Source: Ephydatia muelleri
Taxonomy: Eukaryota > Porifera > Demospongiae > Spongillida > Spongillidae
Length of the DNA: 64,000 nucleotides
Direction: 5' to 3'
Assembly: GCA_013339895.1 (NCBI GenBank)
Contig: JABACO010000012.1
Location: 5,051,449-5,115,448, forward strand
Shown here: positions 63,101 through 64,000 of the stretch, piece after piece
How positions within the stretch are numbered: position 1 is the first letter of the stretch
Layout of the letters: every line of letters starts with the position of its first letter
The notes under the pieces: generated by a model
Databases searched by the model: none
Told to the model about the DNA's origin: nothing
What the model saw: the letters and a program-made list of their open reading frames with translations, nothing else
Translations under genes and position numbers: made by a program

Positions 63101-64000
63101 AATAGTAAGGCGCCATACGTATGCAATATTACATTTGTACTTGCATGTAGAATTACATATCTTCCATTGAGTTATTCGAAGATTTCACATACAATGAAAC
63201 AATGTTCATTATTAATATGCATACAACAATAAACTTTATCTGTAGATATTTTTATATCAGAGAATTCAAATTATCATTTCAGTTTCAAGCTACTATGAGT
63301 ATATCAACAAAAAATTCACAAAGCACAAACCAATTGAGGAACAGCTGACTCCAGCATCTTGTGTATGTTCACAACGTGTGTACCCAATTGGAGTAAGAGA
63401 TCGAGGACATGAGACAAGTGATGTTTCATTCCCAGTGCATGATAGACCAGTCAACAGGATTGGTGACACACTTTGACCAAAGTATGCATTGGAATATGCG
63501 AGAGATGTTCCTGCATTAGAAAACTTCTGATGTAGCACTTTATTTCAATTATTGCAAACATACCATTGTAGCCAAGCTGTTTGCAAACAACTGATGCATC
63601 ACTTGAGTCCCATGAAACGCTGCACACTGATCCCCAAATATTCTCATAGCAAACCTCCACTGTTCCTTGAGATGTGAATGCACTTGCAACAAGACGGACA
63701 GCTCCAGTTTGGCATGTATCTAGAGATATATTTAGATTCATGGCATCATGTAAAATAGTGTATGTGTACTATGACTAGCTGGATAGCTTCATGCATTGCC
63801 TTTGTGTTCTTTTCTAAATTATCTGTTCCTAACATACAATTAGCCTCCATCATCAGCAAAATTAGCAGAACAATGGACAAAGGGAGTACTTAATGCAATA
63901 TCATAGCTTACAAGTGCAATAACTTTCATCAGAGTTGGAATCGCAGTCATATGAGCTATGGTCACAGGCACGACCTTTATCAACACAAGATCCAGTACTG
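23..64000 (-). CDS. Giant multi-SRCR/LDLa mosaic gene (exon array, both ends outside window)
   Basis: At least 24 complete SRCR domains, one half domain, 10 complete LDLa exons and one partial LDLa exon lie in one orientation. Each SRCR domain is split over two exons (156 or 159 nt, then 174-180 nt) around an intron of 48-68 nt. LDLa domains are single exons of 117 and 108 nt. All these exons have AG/GT borders, are free of stops and start and end in phase 1, so they join into one frame. SRCR and LDLa are extracellular disulfide-rich ligand-binding modules; a recognition or adhesion receptor role is inferred. No signal peptide, membrane helix or terminal stop was found. Two blocks (7.6-18.2 kb and 44.6-57.7 kb) have no exons, but domain order continues across them. 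One gene is the simplest reading; two or three adjacent genes cannot be excluded without transcripts. Confidence 0.75.
399..787 (-). CDS. SRCR domain S24 (class B), two exons
   Basis: Exon 1 632-787 ([34 protein letters not shown]), exon 2 399-575 ([20 protein letters not shown]), intron 56 nt. Exon 1 is open although too short for a simple ORF call. Confidence 0.95.
788..1807. other. Intron, no feature recognised
   Basis: AT-rich sequence between S23 and S24. Confidence 0.6.
1808..2202 (-). CDS. SRCR domain S23 (class C), two exons
   Basis: Exon 1 2047-2202 ([34 protein letters not shown]), exon 2 1808-1984 ([20 protein letters not shown]), intron 62 nt. The tight match to S20 shows the C-B-A unit was copied here too. 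Confidence 0.95.
2203..3911. other. Intron with AT-rich hairpins
   Basis: 2943-3000 contains AT-only inverted repeats (ATAATACTATAATT facing AATTATAGTATAAT at 2946-2975). No exon recognised. Confidence 0.6.
3912..4299 (-). CDS. SRCR domain S22 (class A), two exons
   Basis: Exon 1 4144-4299 ([31 protein letters not shown]), exon 2 3912-4088 ([20 protein letters not shown]), intron 55 nt. Ala replaces Val in the first strand (SARL). Confidence 0.95.
4300..5718. other. Intron with an unexplained GC-richer segment
   Basis: 4680-5000 is less AT-rich than its flanks and may be an old insertion, but no frame or repeat structure could be identified. Confidence 0.5.
5719..6109 (-). CDS. SRCR domain S21 (class B), two exons
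   Basis: Exon 1 5954-6109 ([34 protein letters not shown]), exon 2 5719-5895 ([20 protein letters not shown]), intron 58 nt. Exon 1 groups with S9 (SDxW, LGFFG). Confidence 0.95.
6110..7130. other. Intron, no feature recognised
   Basis: AT-rich; no exon seen. Confidence 0.6.
7131..7518 (-). CDS. SRCR domain S20 (class C), two exons
   Basis: Exon 1 7363-7518 ([34 protein letters not shown]), exon 2 7131-7307 ([20 protein letters not shown]), intron 55 nt. VEIC replaces the usual VEMC. First SRCR after the 10 kb block; the class order (A then C) continues correctly. Confidence 0.95.
7519..8336. other. Left edge of the 10 kb block, partly CpG-rich
   Basis: From about 7.80 to 8.00 kb CpG density is high (CCCTCCCGACGATCGGATCG, AAACCGCGCGG). 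It lies upstream of S20 on the minus strand, so it could hold a promoter if a second SRCR gene starts here. No signal-peptide exon was found. Confidence 0.4.
8337..8870 (+). pseudogene. Relic of a Lys/Arg/Glu repeat protein, 45-bp units
   Basis: ATG at 8337 opens [20 protein letters not shown] and stops. In other frames about six 45-bp units follow, encoding [19 protein letters not shown] 15-residue repeats, then [13 protein letters not shown]. Frame changes (including an A-run near 8570) break it. I recall comparable xPEKKRAAxRxxY repeats at the start of mobile-element proteins in sponge genomes; this is recollection only. Confidence 0.5.
8880..9254. other. Unassigned sequence with a short duplicated phrase
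   Basis: AGAATGTTAGTTCCACTTCA occurs twice, near 9100 and 9150, each followed by a related GTCCAG-containing phrase. No gene seen. Confidence 0.5.
9255..9797 (+). pseudogene. Purine-rich low-complexity coding relic (Gly/Arg-rich in one frame)
   Basis: One frame starts at an ATG (9274; [19 protein letters not shown]) and stops. The next frame reads Gly/Arg-rich ([50 protein letters not shown]), interrupted by two stops. A third frame (9393-9797) is open for 134 codons and is Glu/Val-rich, ending [15 protein letters not shown] repeats suggest an RNA-binding tail of a lost gene, but the long open acidic frame may be the chance partner of the same purine-rich repeats. Confidence 0.35.
9801..10559. 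other. Unassigned sequence with G-run
   Basis: A run of G at 9936-9946 within a purine tract. Nothing else recognised. Confidence 0.5.
10560..10725. promoter_or_regulatory. CpG-rich stretch with CCAAT box, possible promoter
   Basis: GCGGCC and CCCGCGGC clusters, CCAAT at 10637-10641 and a TATATA at 10623. A donor-like GAAAG-GTAACT lies at 10720/10721, so a short 5' exon for the plus-strand ORF at 12.7 kb is conceivable, with the minisatellite in the intron. No direct evidence. Confidence 0.25.
10726..11054. other. Unassigned sequence before the minisatellite
   Basis: No gene seen on either strand. Confidence 0.5.
11055..12510. repeat. 17-bp minisatellite, about 80 units
   Basis: Unit AGAGGGGAGTGGTGTGT, repeated with variants (lost G, TAGTAGAG, GTTGTAGAG, TACAGG) over about 1.45 kb. 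Because 17 is not a multiple of 3, the minus strand holds two overlapping ~500-codon open frames of Thr/Pro/His/Leu/Ser repeats; they are by-products of the unit having no stop in those frames. Confidence 0.97.
12698..15532 (+). CDS. Large intact ORF, probable mobile-element family with SAP-like segment
   Basis: A single uninterrupted frame of 944 codons counted from a TTG at 12698. The first in-frame ATG is at 12764 (MVLSRSTVV, 922 codons). An acceptor-like CACTCAG before 12672 leaves room for an upstream exon. Visible parts: an N-terminal Cys cluster ([10 protein letters not shown], residues ~79-88), a basic patch (~288-299), [10 protein letters not shown] (~398-406), [16 protein letters not shown] (~491-506) followed by CCVGC, a SAP-like helix-loop-helix segment (~559-596, [14 protein letters not shown]), PLHDIKGH (~627-634) and [13 protein letters not shown] (~768-780). 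Conserved acidic residues D495, D629 and E774 could form an RNase-H-type centre; this is inference. I recall similar GDxPAQQFExG proteins as high-copy uncharacterised families in corals and amphioxus, which suggests a transposon or a domesticated copy. It is opposite in strand to the SRCR gene and free of stops, so it is young or maintained. Confidence 0.8.
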   Translation: MIHTHTPKLQKPNNQQFSDYPDMVLSRSTVVKKLKKLMSTFNKKWNPTIMRTTYMETFSPTEWMKLCDDEKKEHSVSKCTKCPIAYGCLHSAFHHRKGSKPDENELQIFLTSEHLSSPKKLARNALLQLNAICSSKFGESAQSIIARTPGSQLISSSSRKRQLQENAKQVKSSIQKVFDDTALETVMGNRLSWRFYDRARKVEGLESKCTNATASAEKLMRKRIHGCSLTNVLVDKEAVLAEASAWSDEQKVNWSELARRHGVVQKNGGQMVKEFLQACNIPAACRTDVKRAPRRRKKKILGGITMPMKKPSAFYKNKLSEEIEKGVILIGEEVVEKNSEYFKIDNGKVITASTQTHARKIPLLDVRKRLLQKHEELGLVRSNLKHQKETTRHLKIWHDHSSVCGHGLILVLVSAIYDPALYVTDEEVFRRTGMYVNVQAIVERPELHIIGRSTSSIEDQRKFIECRRQCMQQMGTKLFTSEGLEITDVLRFFHGDGPAQQFEAGHSIGGNYCCVGCGARSTLFDDIVHCYRSPKLSFKDRQEFVLKGASWEKNNATPFDGLSIEQLRVELARRCIDIKGKKRPQLDKDFEELKMGIVSVPALLQTNPTESLESLNLVQYEVSPLEPLHDIKGHFSNVIEESICIAPEGVKTELHKIQAAVLSKDTLRGCDYRKAMILMYLKTKEIQPDSMLCKVFQTAVQISKILYASEAKRTPKSILNLHNIAFYHAYLCAKLFLAPKHMTRRKLFGRYFHALTTHSPLLYRIICLRSLNTEIQERMFSQVKQISKTTSNQSTDNIVTNAIKRLHYEEDSKHEDTIAVQESEIEKLAKVTGPFTNTCFTIEIMKSASYQSHIERISDYLVCGPGVWWKTTNDGVEFFDGDFEDDYRDVGPTMHHFRSSSLVDIDALLLEQWEQCITENIQLPAVSIVTYGHEGAGQTIQLQN
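15533..16026. other. 3' flank of the 944-codon ORF
   Basis: AT-rich, no gene seen. AATAAA-like signals are not obvious close to the stop. Confidence 0.5.
16027..16990. repeat. 337-bp satellite, three units, each with the same minus-strand ORF
   Basis: Units start AACTCTTTCAGTACATGGGG at 16031, 16368 and 16705 and are nearly identical; the third is cut short. On the minus strand each contains an open stretch of about 80 codons (unit 1: 16027-16269) ending ...[13 protein letters not shown] and a stop. It includes [20 protein letters not shown] and [20 protein letters not shown]. The composition is protein-like. I do not recognise the family; it may be a multiplied exon of a mobile-element gene. 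Confidence 0.8.
16994..17280. repeat. Short tandem repeat, ~111-124 bp period
   Basis: Units start ACATCCAATT at 16994, 17118 and 17229 and share AAAATCCACA and CAGTCTGAAG. About two and a half diverged units directly follow the 337-bp satellite. Confidence 0.75.
17470..17950. promoter_or_regulatory. CpG-rich stretch at the edge of the 10 kb block
   Basis: CpG-dense sequence (for example CCACGCGTTCGACGTGG, a GCGCGCGCG run near 17.87 kb) in an AT-rich surrounding. It could be a promoter or part of a mobile element. No start site can be fixed. Confidence 0.25.
18258..18642 (-). CDS. SRCR domain S19 (class A), two exons
   Basis: Exon 1 18487-18642 ([20 protein letters not shown]), exon 2 18258-18431 (174 nt; [30 protein letters not shown]), intron 55 nt. 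Exon 2 has VYFGQ for the usual AYFGQ. It ends at a GTAGGT donor. This is the last SRCR before the 10 kb block. Confidence 0.95.
18643..19324. other. Intron, no feature recognised
   Basis: About 680 bp between S18 and S19 with nothing recognised. Confidence 0.6.
19325..19709 (-). CDS. SRCR domain S18 (class B), two exons
   Basis: Exon 1 19554-19709 ([34 protein letters not shown]), exon 2 19325-19501 ([20 protein letters not shown]), intron 52 nt. Eight cysteines. Confidence 0.95.
19710..21084. other. Intron, no feature recognised
   Basis: AT-rich; no exon seen. Confidence 0.6.
21085..21482 (-). CDS. SRCR domain S17 (class C), two exons
   Basis: Exon 1 21327-21482 ([34 protein letters not shown]), exon 2 21085-21261 ([20 protein letters not shown], ends TGVQCSS), intron 65 nt. 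Eight cysteines. Confidence 0.95.
21483..23160. other. Intron with local tandem duplication
   Basis: Two related blocks, about 21575-22095 and 22150-22780, share stretches such as TTACATTTTTA-TAGAATGCAATAAAC and TGTGAACTTCAG-CAACATTATTGTCAGA. They have diverged and differ by indels. No exon recognised. Confidence 0.75.
23161..23551 (-). CDS. SRCR domain S16 (class A), two exons
   Basis: Exon 1 23396-23551 ([27 protein letters not shown]), exon 2 23161-23337 ([30 protein letters not shown]), intron 58 nt. FGQ is replaced by FGP. Exon 2 is outside the duplication and is clearly different from S13 exon 2. Confidence 0.95.
23552..25773. other. Intron in duplication copy 1, with internal repeat
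   Basis: Contains two ~303-bp repeats starting near 23850 and 24152 (CATCCAGT...TTAGGCTTGGTAAGT onward). Near 24698-24880 a minus-strand open stretch ([20 protein letters not shown]...[20 protein letters not shown]) looks like protein and is shared with copy 2; it may be a mobile-element relic. Confidence 0.6.
23850..24440. repeat. Direct repeat of ~303 bp inside the intron
   Basis: The stretch from about 23850 recurs from about 24152, including TTCGATTCCACAAACCATGT and CATACATGTTTCGACATTGA. The corresponding place in copy 2 (about 30550-30840) has one copy only. Confidence 0.85.
25774..26157 (-). CDS. SRCR domain S15 (class B), two exons
   Basis: Exon 1 26002-26157, exon 2 25774-25947 (174 nt), intron 54 nt. 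Starts [20 protein letters not shown]. Duplicate of S12. Confidence 0.95.
26158..27353. other. Intron in duplication copy 1
   Basis: Same content as 32803-33998; nothing recognised beyond a G-rich simple stretch near 27.25 kb. Confidence 0.6.
27354..27754 (-). CDS. SRCR domain S14 (class C), two exons
   Basis: Exon 1 27599-27754, exon 2 27354-27530, intron 68 nt. Duplicate of S11, with the same FSQ variant at the conserved FGQ position. Eight cysteines. Confidence 0.95.
27755..29856. other. Intron in duplication copy 1
   Basis: AT-rich; contains the MITE-related remnant at 28.83-28.96 kb. No exon recognised. Confidence 0.65.
28830..28960. mobile_element. Diverged remnant of the palindromic MITE family (copy 1)
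   Basis: GTGGAAACGATCCCATATA resembles the MITE terminus, and AACGGTTAACACTATCGACT with the following CCTATTTTCAA resembles the inner arm. It is present in both duplication copies, so it predates the duplication, unlike the intact MITE at 31.9 kb. Confidence 0.55.
29857..30239 (-). CDS. SRCR domain S13 (class A), chimeric exon 1
   Basis: Exon 1 30084-30239, exon 2 29857-30033, intron 50 nt. The exon 1 start (TGSIRL) and its upstream intron match S16, while the rest ([23 protein letters not shown]) and exon 2 match S10. The duplication junction therefore lies inside this exon, between 30207 and 30221. Frame and cysteines are intact. Confidence 0.95.
30240..32418. other. Intron in duplication copy 2, with MITE insertion
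   Basis: Matches 23552-25773 but lacks one of the two ~303-bp internal repeats and carries a 252-bp MITE (31909-32160). Holds the second copy of the coding-like minus-strand fragment. Confidence 0.75.
31909..32160. mobile_element. Palindromic MITE, copy 1 (252 bp) with empty site in the sister copy
   Basis: TGGGACAGTTTCCGCG at one end and its reverse complement at the other; arms ~115 bp around a short AT-rich loop. The matching place in duplication copy 1 (near 25511) reads AATAATATGTTTGG without the element. The filled site reads AATAATA-element-TATGTTTGG, so insertion duplicated TA (or ATAT). It inserted after the 6.65 kb duplication. Confidence 0.95.
32419..32802 (-). CDS. SRCR domain S12 (class B), two exons
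   Basis: Exon 1 32647-32802 ([34 protein letters not shown]), exon 2 32419-32592 (174 nt; [20 protein letters not shown]), intron 54 nt. From the VEMC motif on, the protein is identical to S15. A Tyr in VGYGSS replaces Ser of S15's VGSGSS. Confidence 0.95.
32803..33998. other. Intron in duplication copy 2
   Basis: Almost identical to 26158-27353. A 69-codon minus ORF (33316-33525) is identical in both copies, which reflects the recent duplication and is not evidence of coding. Confidence 0.65.
33999..34399 (-). CDS. SRCR domain S11 (class C), two exons
   Basis: Exon 1 34244-34399 ([34 protein letters not shown]), exon 2 33999-34175 ([20 protein letters not shown]), intron 68 nt. The FGQ motif is changed to FSQ, exactly as in its duplicate S14. 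Eight cysteines. Confidence 0.95.
34400..36514. other. Intron in duplication copy 2
   Basis: Matches 27755-29856 of copy 1 along its length with small differences. Contains the MITE-related remnant near 35.49-35.62 kb. No exon recognised. Confidence 0.7.
35488..35618. mobile_element. Diverged remnant of the palindromic MITE family (copy 2)
   Basis: GCGGAAACTATCCCATATA near 35492-35510 matches the MITE end (GCGGAAACTGTCCCATATA). A segment with AACGGTTAACACTATCAACT resembles the inner arm AACGGATAACGCTATCGACT. Only part of the palindrome is recognisable. Confidence 0.55.
36515..36897 (-). CDS. SRCR domain S10 (class A), two exons
   Basis: Exon 1 36742-36897 ([31 protein letters not shown]), exon 2 36515-36691, intron 50 nt. 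Exon 2 and the 5' half of + strand exon 1 belong to duplication copy 2; the right end of exon 1 is the outer boundary of the duplication. Confidence 0.95.
37193..37581 (-). CDS. SRCR domain S9 (class B), two exons
   Basis: Exon 1 37426-37581 ([34 protein letters not shown]), exon 2 37193-37366 (174 nt; [16 protein letters not shown]), intron 59 nt. First member of the A/B/C series. Its exon 1 is closest to S21. Confidence 0.95.
37582..38904. other. Intron, no feature recognised
   Basis: AT-rich; no exon seen between S8 and S9. Confidence 0.6.
38905..39294 (-). CDS. SRCR domain S8 (class D), two exons
   Basis: Exon 1 39136-39294 (159 nt; [32 protein letters not shown]), exon 2 38905-39081 ([20 protein letters not shown]), intron 54 nt. 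Eight cysteines and an N-A-T sequon. It ends the class D pair. Confidence 0.95.
39367..39749 (-). CDS. SRCR domain S7 (class D), two exons
   Basis: Exon 1 39594-39749 ([32 protein letters not shown]), exon 2 39367-39543 ([20 protein letters not shown]), intron 50 nt. FGQ is changed to FGP. It shares VQL/IQL and LVGSG with S8, from which it is separated by only 72 nt. Confidence 0.95.
39750..40352. other. Intron, no feature recognised
   Basis: About 600 bp between S6 and S7 with no exon seen. Confidence 0.6.
40353..40739 (-). CDS. SRCR domain S6 (class E-like), two exons
   Basis: Exon 1 40581-40739 (159 nt; [32 protein letters not shown]), exon 2 40353-40532 (180 nt; [25 protein letters not shown]). 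Intron 48 nt, the shortest here. Eight cysteines. Its CYENIWGS core links it to class E, and no LDLa follows it. Confidence 0.95.
40740..41742. other. Intron, no feature recognised
   Basis: AT-rich sequence between LDLa a and S6. Confidence 0.6.
41743..42031 (-). CDS. LDLa pair of the divergent module
   Basis: Exon b 41924-42031 ([20 protein letters not shown], ends SDEFGC) and exon a 41743-41859 ([20 protein letters not shown], ends SDEIGC), intron 64 nt. Exon lengths (108 and 117 nt) and phases are the same as in modules 1-4, so the module predates the recent tandem amplification. Confidence 0.94.
42032..43733. other. Intron between LDLa b and the candidate microexon
   Basis: Contains the poly-C tract; no other feature recognised. 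Confidence 0.5.
42304..42327. repeat. Poly-C tract
   Basis: About 24 C followed by A-rich simple sequence with CTCTGAAAAAAA repeated. It lies in the intron between S5 and the LDLa pair. Confidence 0.9.
43734..43760 (-). CDS. Candidate 27-nt microexon in the divergent module
   Basis: Between S5 and its LDLa pair, a 27-nt phase 1-1 segment (ATVNQFIFT) lies between a TTTTACACAG acceptor and a consensus GTGAGT donor. It matches the microexons of modules 1-4 in position, length and phase, but the peptide has diverged. Confidence 0.4.
43867..44118. mobile_element. Palindromic MITE, copy 2 (252 bp)
   Basis: Begins TGGGACAGTTTCCGCG and ends with the reverse complement. The arms are almost perfect inverted repeats around a short loop. 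It is flanked by TA on both sides (ATAATA and TATATA), as expected for a TA target duplication. Confidence 0.92.
44180..44567 (-). CDS. SRCR domain S5 (class E), two exons
   Basis: Exon 1 44412-44567, exon 2 44180-44359, intron 52 nt. Starts [20 protein letters not shown]; exon 2 has [15 protein letters not shown] and ends VYCSLPG. Eight cysteines. It is the divergent fifth member of the SRCR-LDLa-LDLa module series. A MITE (43867-44118) sits only 61 bp 3' of exon 2. Confidence 0.95.
44568..45630. other. AT-rich sequence without recognised genes
   Basis: This is the left part of the long exon-free block. I see AT-rich sequence with short simple repeats and no SRCR or LDLa exon on either strand. 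Confidence 0.6.
45632..45651. repeat. Poly-C tract
   Basis: A run of about 20 C. Similar mononucleotide runs occur at 42304-42327 (C), 9936-9946 (G) and 53024-53040 (G). Confidence 0.9.
45652..47500. other. AT-rich sequence without recognised genes
   Basis: No exon, RNA gene or long repeat was recognised on either strand. Confidence 0.55.
47506..47876 (-). pseudogene. Small ORF with C-terminal zinc-knuckle, one frameshift
   Basis: An ATG in good context (ccATGGct, 47876) opens a frame starting [20 protein letters not shown]. After about 67 codons, near the A-rich stretch encoding EHKNKN, the frame must shift to continue with [13 protein letters not shown]. That frame runs to a TGA at 47506-47508 and ends with C-x2-C-x3-H-x4-C ([13 protein letters not shown]), a zinc-knuckle-like motif. 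A ten-T run also lies in the first half. A CpG-richer stretch lies just upstream (47.88-48.25 kb) and could be its promoter. I do not recognise the family. It may be a mobile-element relic, or a small gene with a sequencing error. Confidence 0.45.
47880..48250. promoter_or_regulatory. CpG-richer stretch, possible promoter
   Basis: CpG density is visibly higher than in the surrounding AT-rich DNA. It lies directly 5' of the minus-strand zinc-knuckle ORF. No defined core element was found. Confidence 0.25.
48250..49550. other. Non-coding stretch with a YY1-like motif
   Basis: No gene recognised. AAGATGGCGGC at 49118-49128 matches the consensus that in animals often overlaps start sites of housekeeping genes. 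The ATG inside it opens only a few codons, so any exon here would be very short. Confidence 0.3.
49552..49692. repeat. Inverted repeat with ~33-bp arms
   Basis: Arms 49552-49584 and 49660-49692 are reverse complements with about one mismatch, around a 75-bp loop. It would form a stable hairpin. Origin unknown. Confidence 0.8.
49693..50356. other. No recognised feature
   Basis: Intergenic or intronic sequence with no exon seen on either strand. Confidence 0.5.
50357..50617. mobile_element. Fold-back element (probable MITE)
   Basis: Long inverted repeat: arms about 50357-50449 and 50521-50617, starting TCTATCGAGAAAGTGATCTG, with a few mismatches and small indels around a ~70-bp spacer. No coding capacity. 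The structure fits a non-autonomous fold-back transposon; its family is unknown. Confidence 0.7.
50618..51025. other. Unassigned sequence
   Basis: Somewhat CpG-richer than average; no gene recognised. Confidence 0.4.
51066..51446 (+). CDS. Open frame of unknown function (possible exon or relic)
   Basis: Open frame reading [20 protein letters not shown] and then an acidic, Ser/Thr/Val-rich stretch, ending LPDPLCC at a stop. No in-frame ATG precedes it; the ATG at 51027 is in another frame and stops after 20 codons. A further coding-like stretch in a different frame occurs near 51.68-51.81 kb ([20 protein letters not shown]). Together these suggest a decayed gene or exons of an unrecognised one. 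Confidence 0.3.
   Translation, partial: RKKLARIDEQEKLSSFVVDLLKNSARALHDYVAAIGEPVGSYSVVVPVNVTDLDSSTSEAGSSVLIMTPNVDIEKATEVEMPAIVDKENDEFAVVHSNPEWSNVTPTQNTPVSDCSPARLPDPLCC
51447..52890. other. Unassigned sequence, possible coding relics
   Basis: Apart from the coding-like fragment near 51.7 kb I recognise nothing. A (CG)n-type stretch (GCGCGCGCG) occurs near 52.70 kb. Confidence 0.4.
52891..53049. repeat. GGACCATC/GATGGTCC palindromic minisatellite
   Basis: Imperfect units of about 33-36 bp, most of which begin GGACCATC or a variant and end GATGGTCC. Each unit can therefore fold into a short hairpin. A G-run (53024-53040) ends the array. Confidence 0.75.
53096..54660 (+). pseudogene. Decayed mobile-element gene of an invertebrate multicopy family
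   Basis: Coding fragments appear in order but in different frames with stops: [13 protein letters not shown] (~53.22 kb), [16 protein letters not shown] (~53.40), [20 protein letters not shown] (~53.47), [14 protein letters not shown] (~53.92), [16 protein letters not shown] (~54.0) and [20 protein letters not shown] (~54.1). I recall this architecture, with short CHLKF and PPLPLYIGLNIHTxTRS motifs, from a high-copy uncharacterised protein family in corals and other invertebrates. That recollection needs a search. Several frameshifts make this copy dead. The block 54400-54651 may be its C-terminal part. Confidence 0.65.
54661..56056. other. Unassigned sequence, perhaps the rest of the decayed element
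   Basis: Coding-like but broken on the plus strand just after the pseudogene; no frame could be followed. No SRCR exon. Confidence 0.35.
56057..56309. mobile_element. Palindromic MITE, copy 3 (253 bp)
   Basis: A near-perfect inverted repeat over almost its whole length. It begins TGGAACAGTTTCCGCG (one change from the other copies' TGGGACAG) and ends CGCGGAAACTGTCCCA. The arms hold the shared GCGATGCATTTTTATAAC segment. Confidence 0.88.
56310..57743. other. AT-rich exon-free sequence
   Basis: No recognised gene on either strand. Confidence 0.55.
57744..58026 (-). CDS. LDLa pair, module 4
   Basis: Exon b 57919-58026 and exon a 57744-57860, intron 58 nt. Exon a ends at a strong GTAAGT donor. 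The next recognisable exon downstream is S5 at 44.5 kb. Confidence 0.93.
58207..58443 (-). CDS. Candidate microexons, module 4 (27 nt and 39 nt)
   Basis: 27 nt at 58417-58443 and 39 nt at 58207-58245, both phase 1-1 and conserved with modules 2 and 3. A pyrimidine-rich stretch precedes the 39-nt acceptor. Confidence 0.45.
58707..59095 (-). CDS. SRCR domain S4 (class E), two exons
   Basis: Exon 1 58940-59095, exon 2 58707-58886, intron 53 nt. Eight cysteines, NAHFGQ in exon 2. This is the last SRCR before the 13 kb exon-free block. Confidence 0.95.
59271..59553 (-). CDS. LDLa pair, module 3
   Basis: Exon b 59446-59553 and exon a 59271-59387, intron 58 nt. Exon a starts PCDYSQLQC. Both LDLa domains are intact. 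Confidence 0.93.
59736..59971 (-). CDS. Candidate microexons, module 3 (27 nt and 39 nt)
   Basis: 27 nt at 59945-59971 and 39 nt at 59736-59774, with the same encoded peptides and splice borders as module 2. Confidence 0.45.
60240..60628 (-). CDS. SRCR domain S3 (class E), two exons
   Basis: Exon 1 60473-60628, exon 2 60240-60419, intron 53 nt. Eight cysteines and an intact frame. Exon 2 has NAHFGQ. The acceptor context (GTATCTAGAGATATATTTAG) is shared with S1 and S2 but differs from S4. Confidence 0.95.
60820..61102 (-). CDS. LDLa pair, module 2
   Basis: Exon b 60995-61102 (108 nt) and exon a 60820-60936 (117 nt), separated by a 58-nt intron. Both keep six cysteines and the SDE calcium signature. 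Exon a carries the PCYYSQ start. Confidence 0.93.
61283..61518 (-). CDS. Candidate microexons, module 2 (27 nt and 39 nt)
   Basis: 27 nt at 61492-61518 (GPLYQYTAT) and 39 nt at 61283-61321 ([13 protein letters not shown]). Both are phase 1-1 with AG acceptors and GT donors, and both share a Gly-Pro-x-Tyr start. Inclusion would add a short linker between SRCR and LDLa. Confidence 0.45.
61787..62175 (-). CDS. SRCR domain S2 (class E), two exons
   Basis: Exon 1 62020-62175, exon 2 61787-61966, intron 53 nt. Near-identical to S1, S3 and S4, which shows recent tandem duplication. It has FGQSVSP with a Tyr (NAYFGQ), as in S1; S3 and S4 have His (NAHFGQ). Confidence 0.95.
62367..62483 (-). CDS. LDLa exon a, module 1
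   Basis: A 117-nt phase 1-1 exon starting [18 protein letters not shown] and ending NSDESYCT before a GTAAG donor. Six LDLa cysteines and the acidic SDE motif are present. The N-terminal PCYY variant is shared with module 2; modules 3 and 4 have PCDY. Confidence 0.93.
62542..62649 (-). CDS. LDLa exon b, module 1
   Basis: A 108-nt phase 1-1 exon encoding [15 protein letters not shown]...[16 protein letters not shown]. It has six cysteines and the D-x-SDE calcium-binding signature of LDL-receptor class A repeats. It precedes exon a by an intron of under 60 nt. Confidence 0.93.
62830..62869 (-). CDS. Candidate microexon, module 1, 40 nt (frame-breaking)
   Basis: This corresponds to the 39-nt candidate microexon of the other modules ([13 protein letters not shown]), but one extra base next to the acceptor makes it 40 nt. 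If spliced in, it would shift the frame. It is therefore skipped here, uses a shifted acceptor, or was never an exon. Confidence 0.35.
63041..63067 (-). CDS. Candidate 27-nt microexon, module 1
   Basis: A phase 1-1 segment flanked by CCCAG and GTATGT encodes GPLYQYTAT. It is conserved in all four modules at the same place between the SRCR and LDLa exons. Usage as an exon is inferred from splice signals and conservation only. Confidence 0.5.
63331..63719 (-). CDS. SRCR domain S1 (class E), two exons
   Basis: Exon 1 is 63564-63719 (starts [10 protein letters not shown], includes [13 protein letters not shown]); exon 2 is 63331-63510 ([32 protein letters not shown]). The intron between them is 53 nt. 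All eight cysteines are present. It differs from S2-S4 by an Arg in place of Gly just before the seventh cysteine. An N-E-T glycosylation sequon lies in exon 2, as in the other class E copies. Confidence 0.95.
63912..64000 (-). CDS. LDLa exon (second of a pair), cut by window end
   Basis: This matches the 117-nt exon type at 62367-62483 and ends in a GTAAG donor. The visible part encodes the C-terminal half of an LDLa domain, with the calcium-site signature SDES-Y-C. It belongs to the module upstream of the first complete SRCR, so the tandem array continues beyond the window. Confidence 0.9.

Larger units (their letters stand above)
57744..64000. repeat. Tandem ~1.54 kb SRCR-LDLa-LDLa modules (four copies plus part)
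   Basis: Equivalent SRCR exon positions recur at spacings of 1533, 1547 and 1544 bp. Exons and introns are nearly identical between copies, with only scattered substitutions and small indels, so the copies are young or are being homogenised. Confidence 0.93.

Noticed and set aside
1..64000. tRNA or rRNA genes
   Set aside because: No cloverleaf or rRNA-like sequence was noticed; a tRNA scan could not be run.
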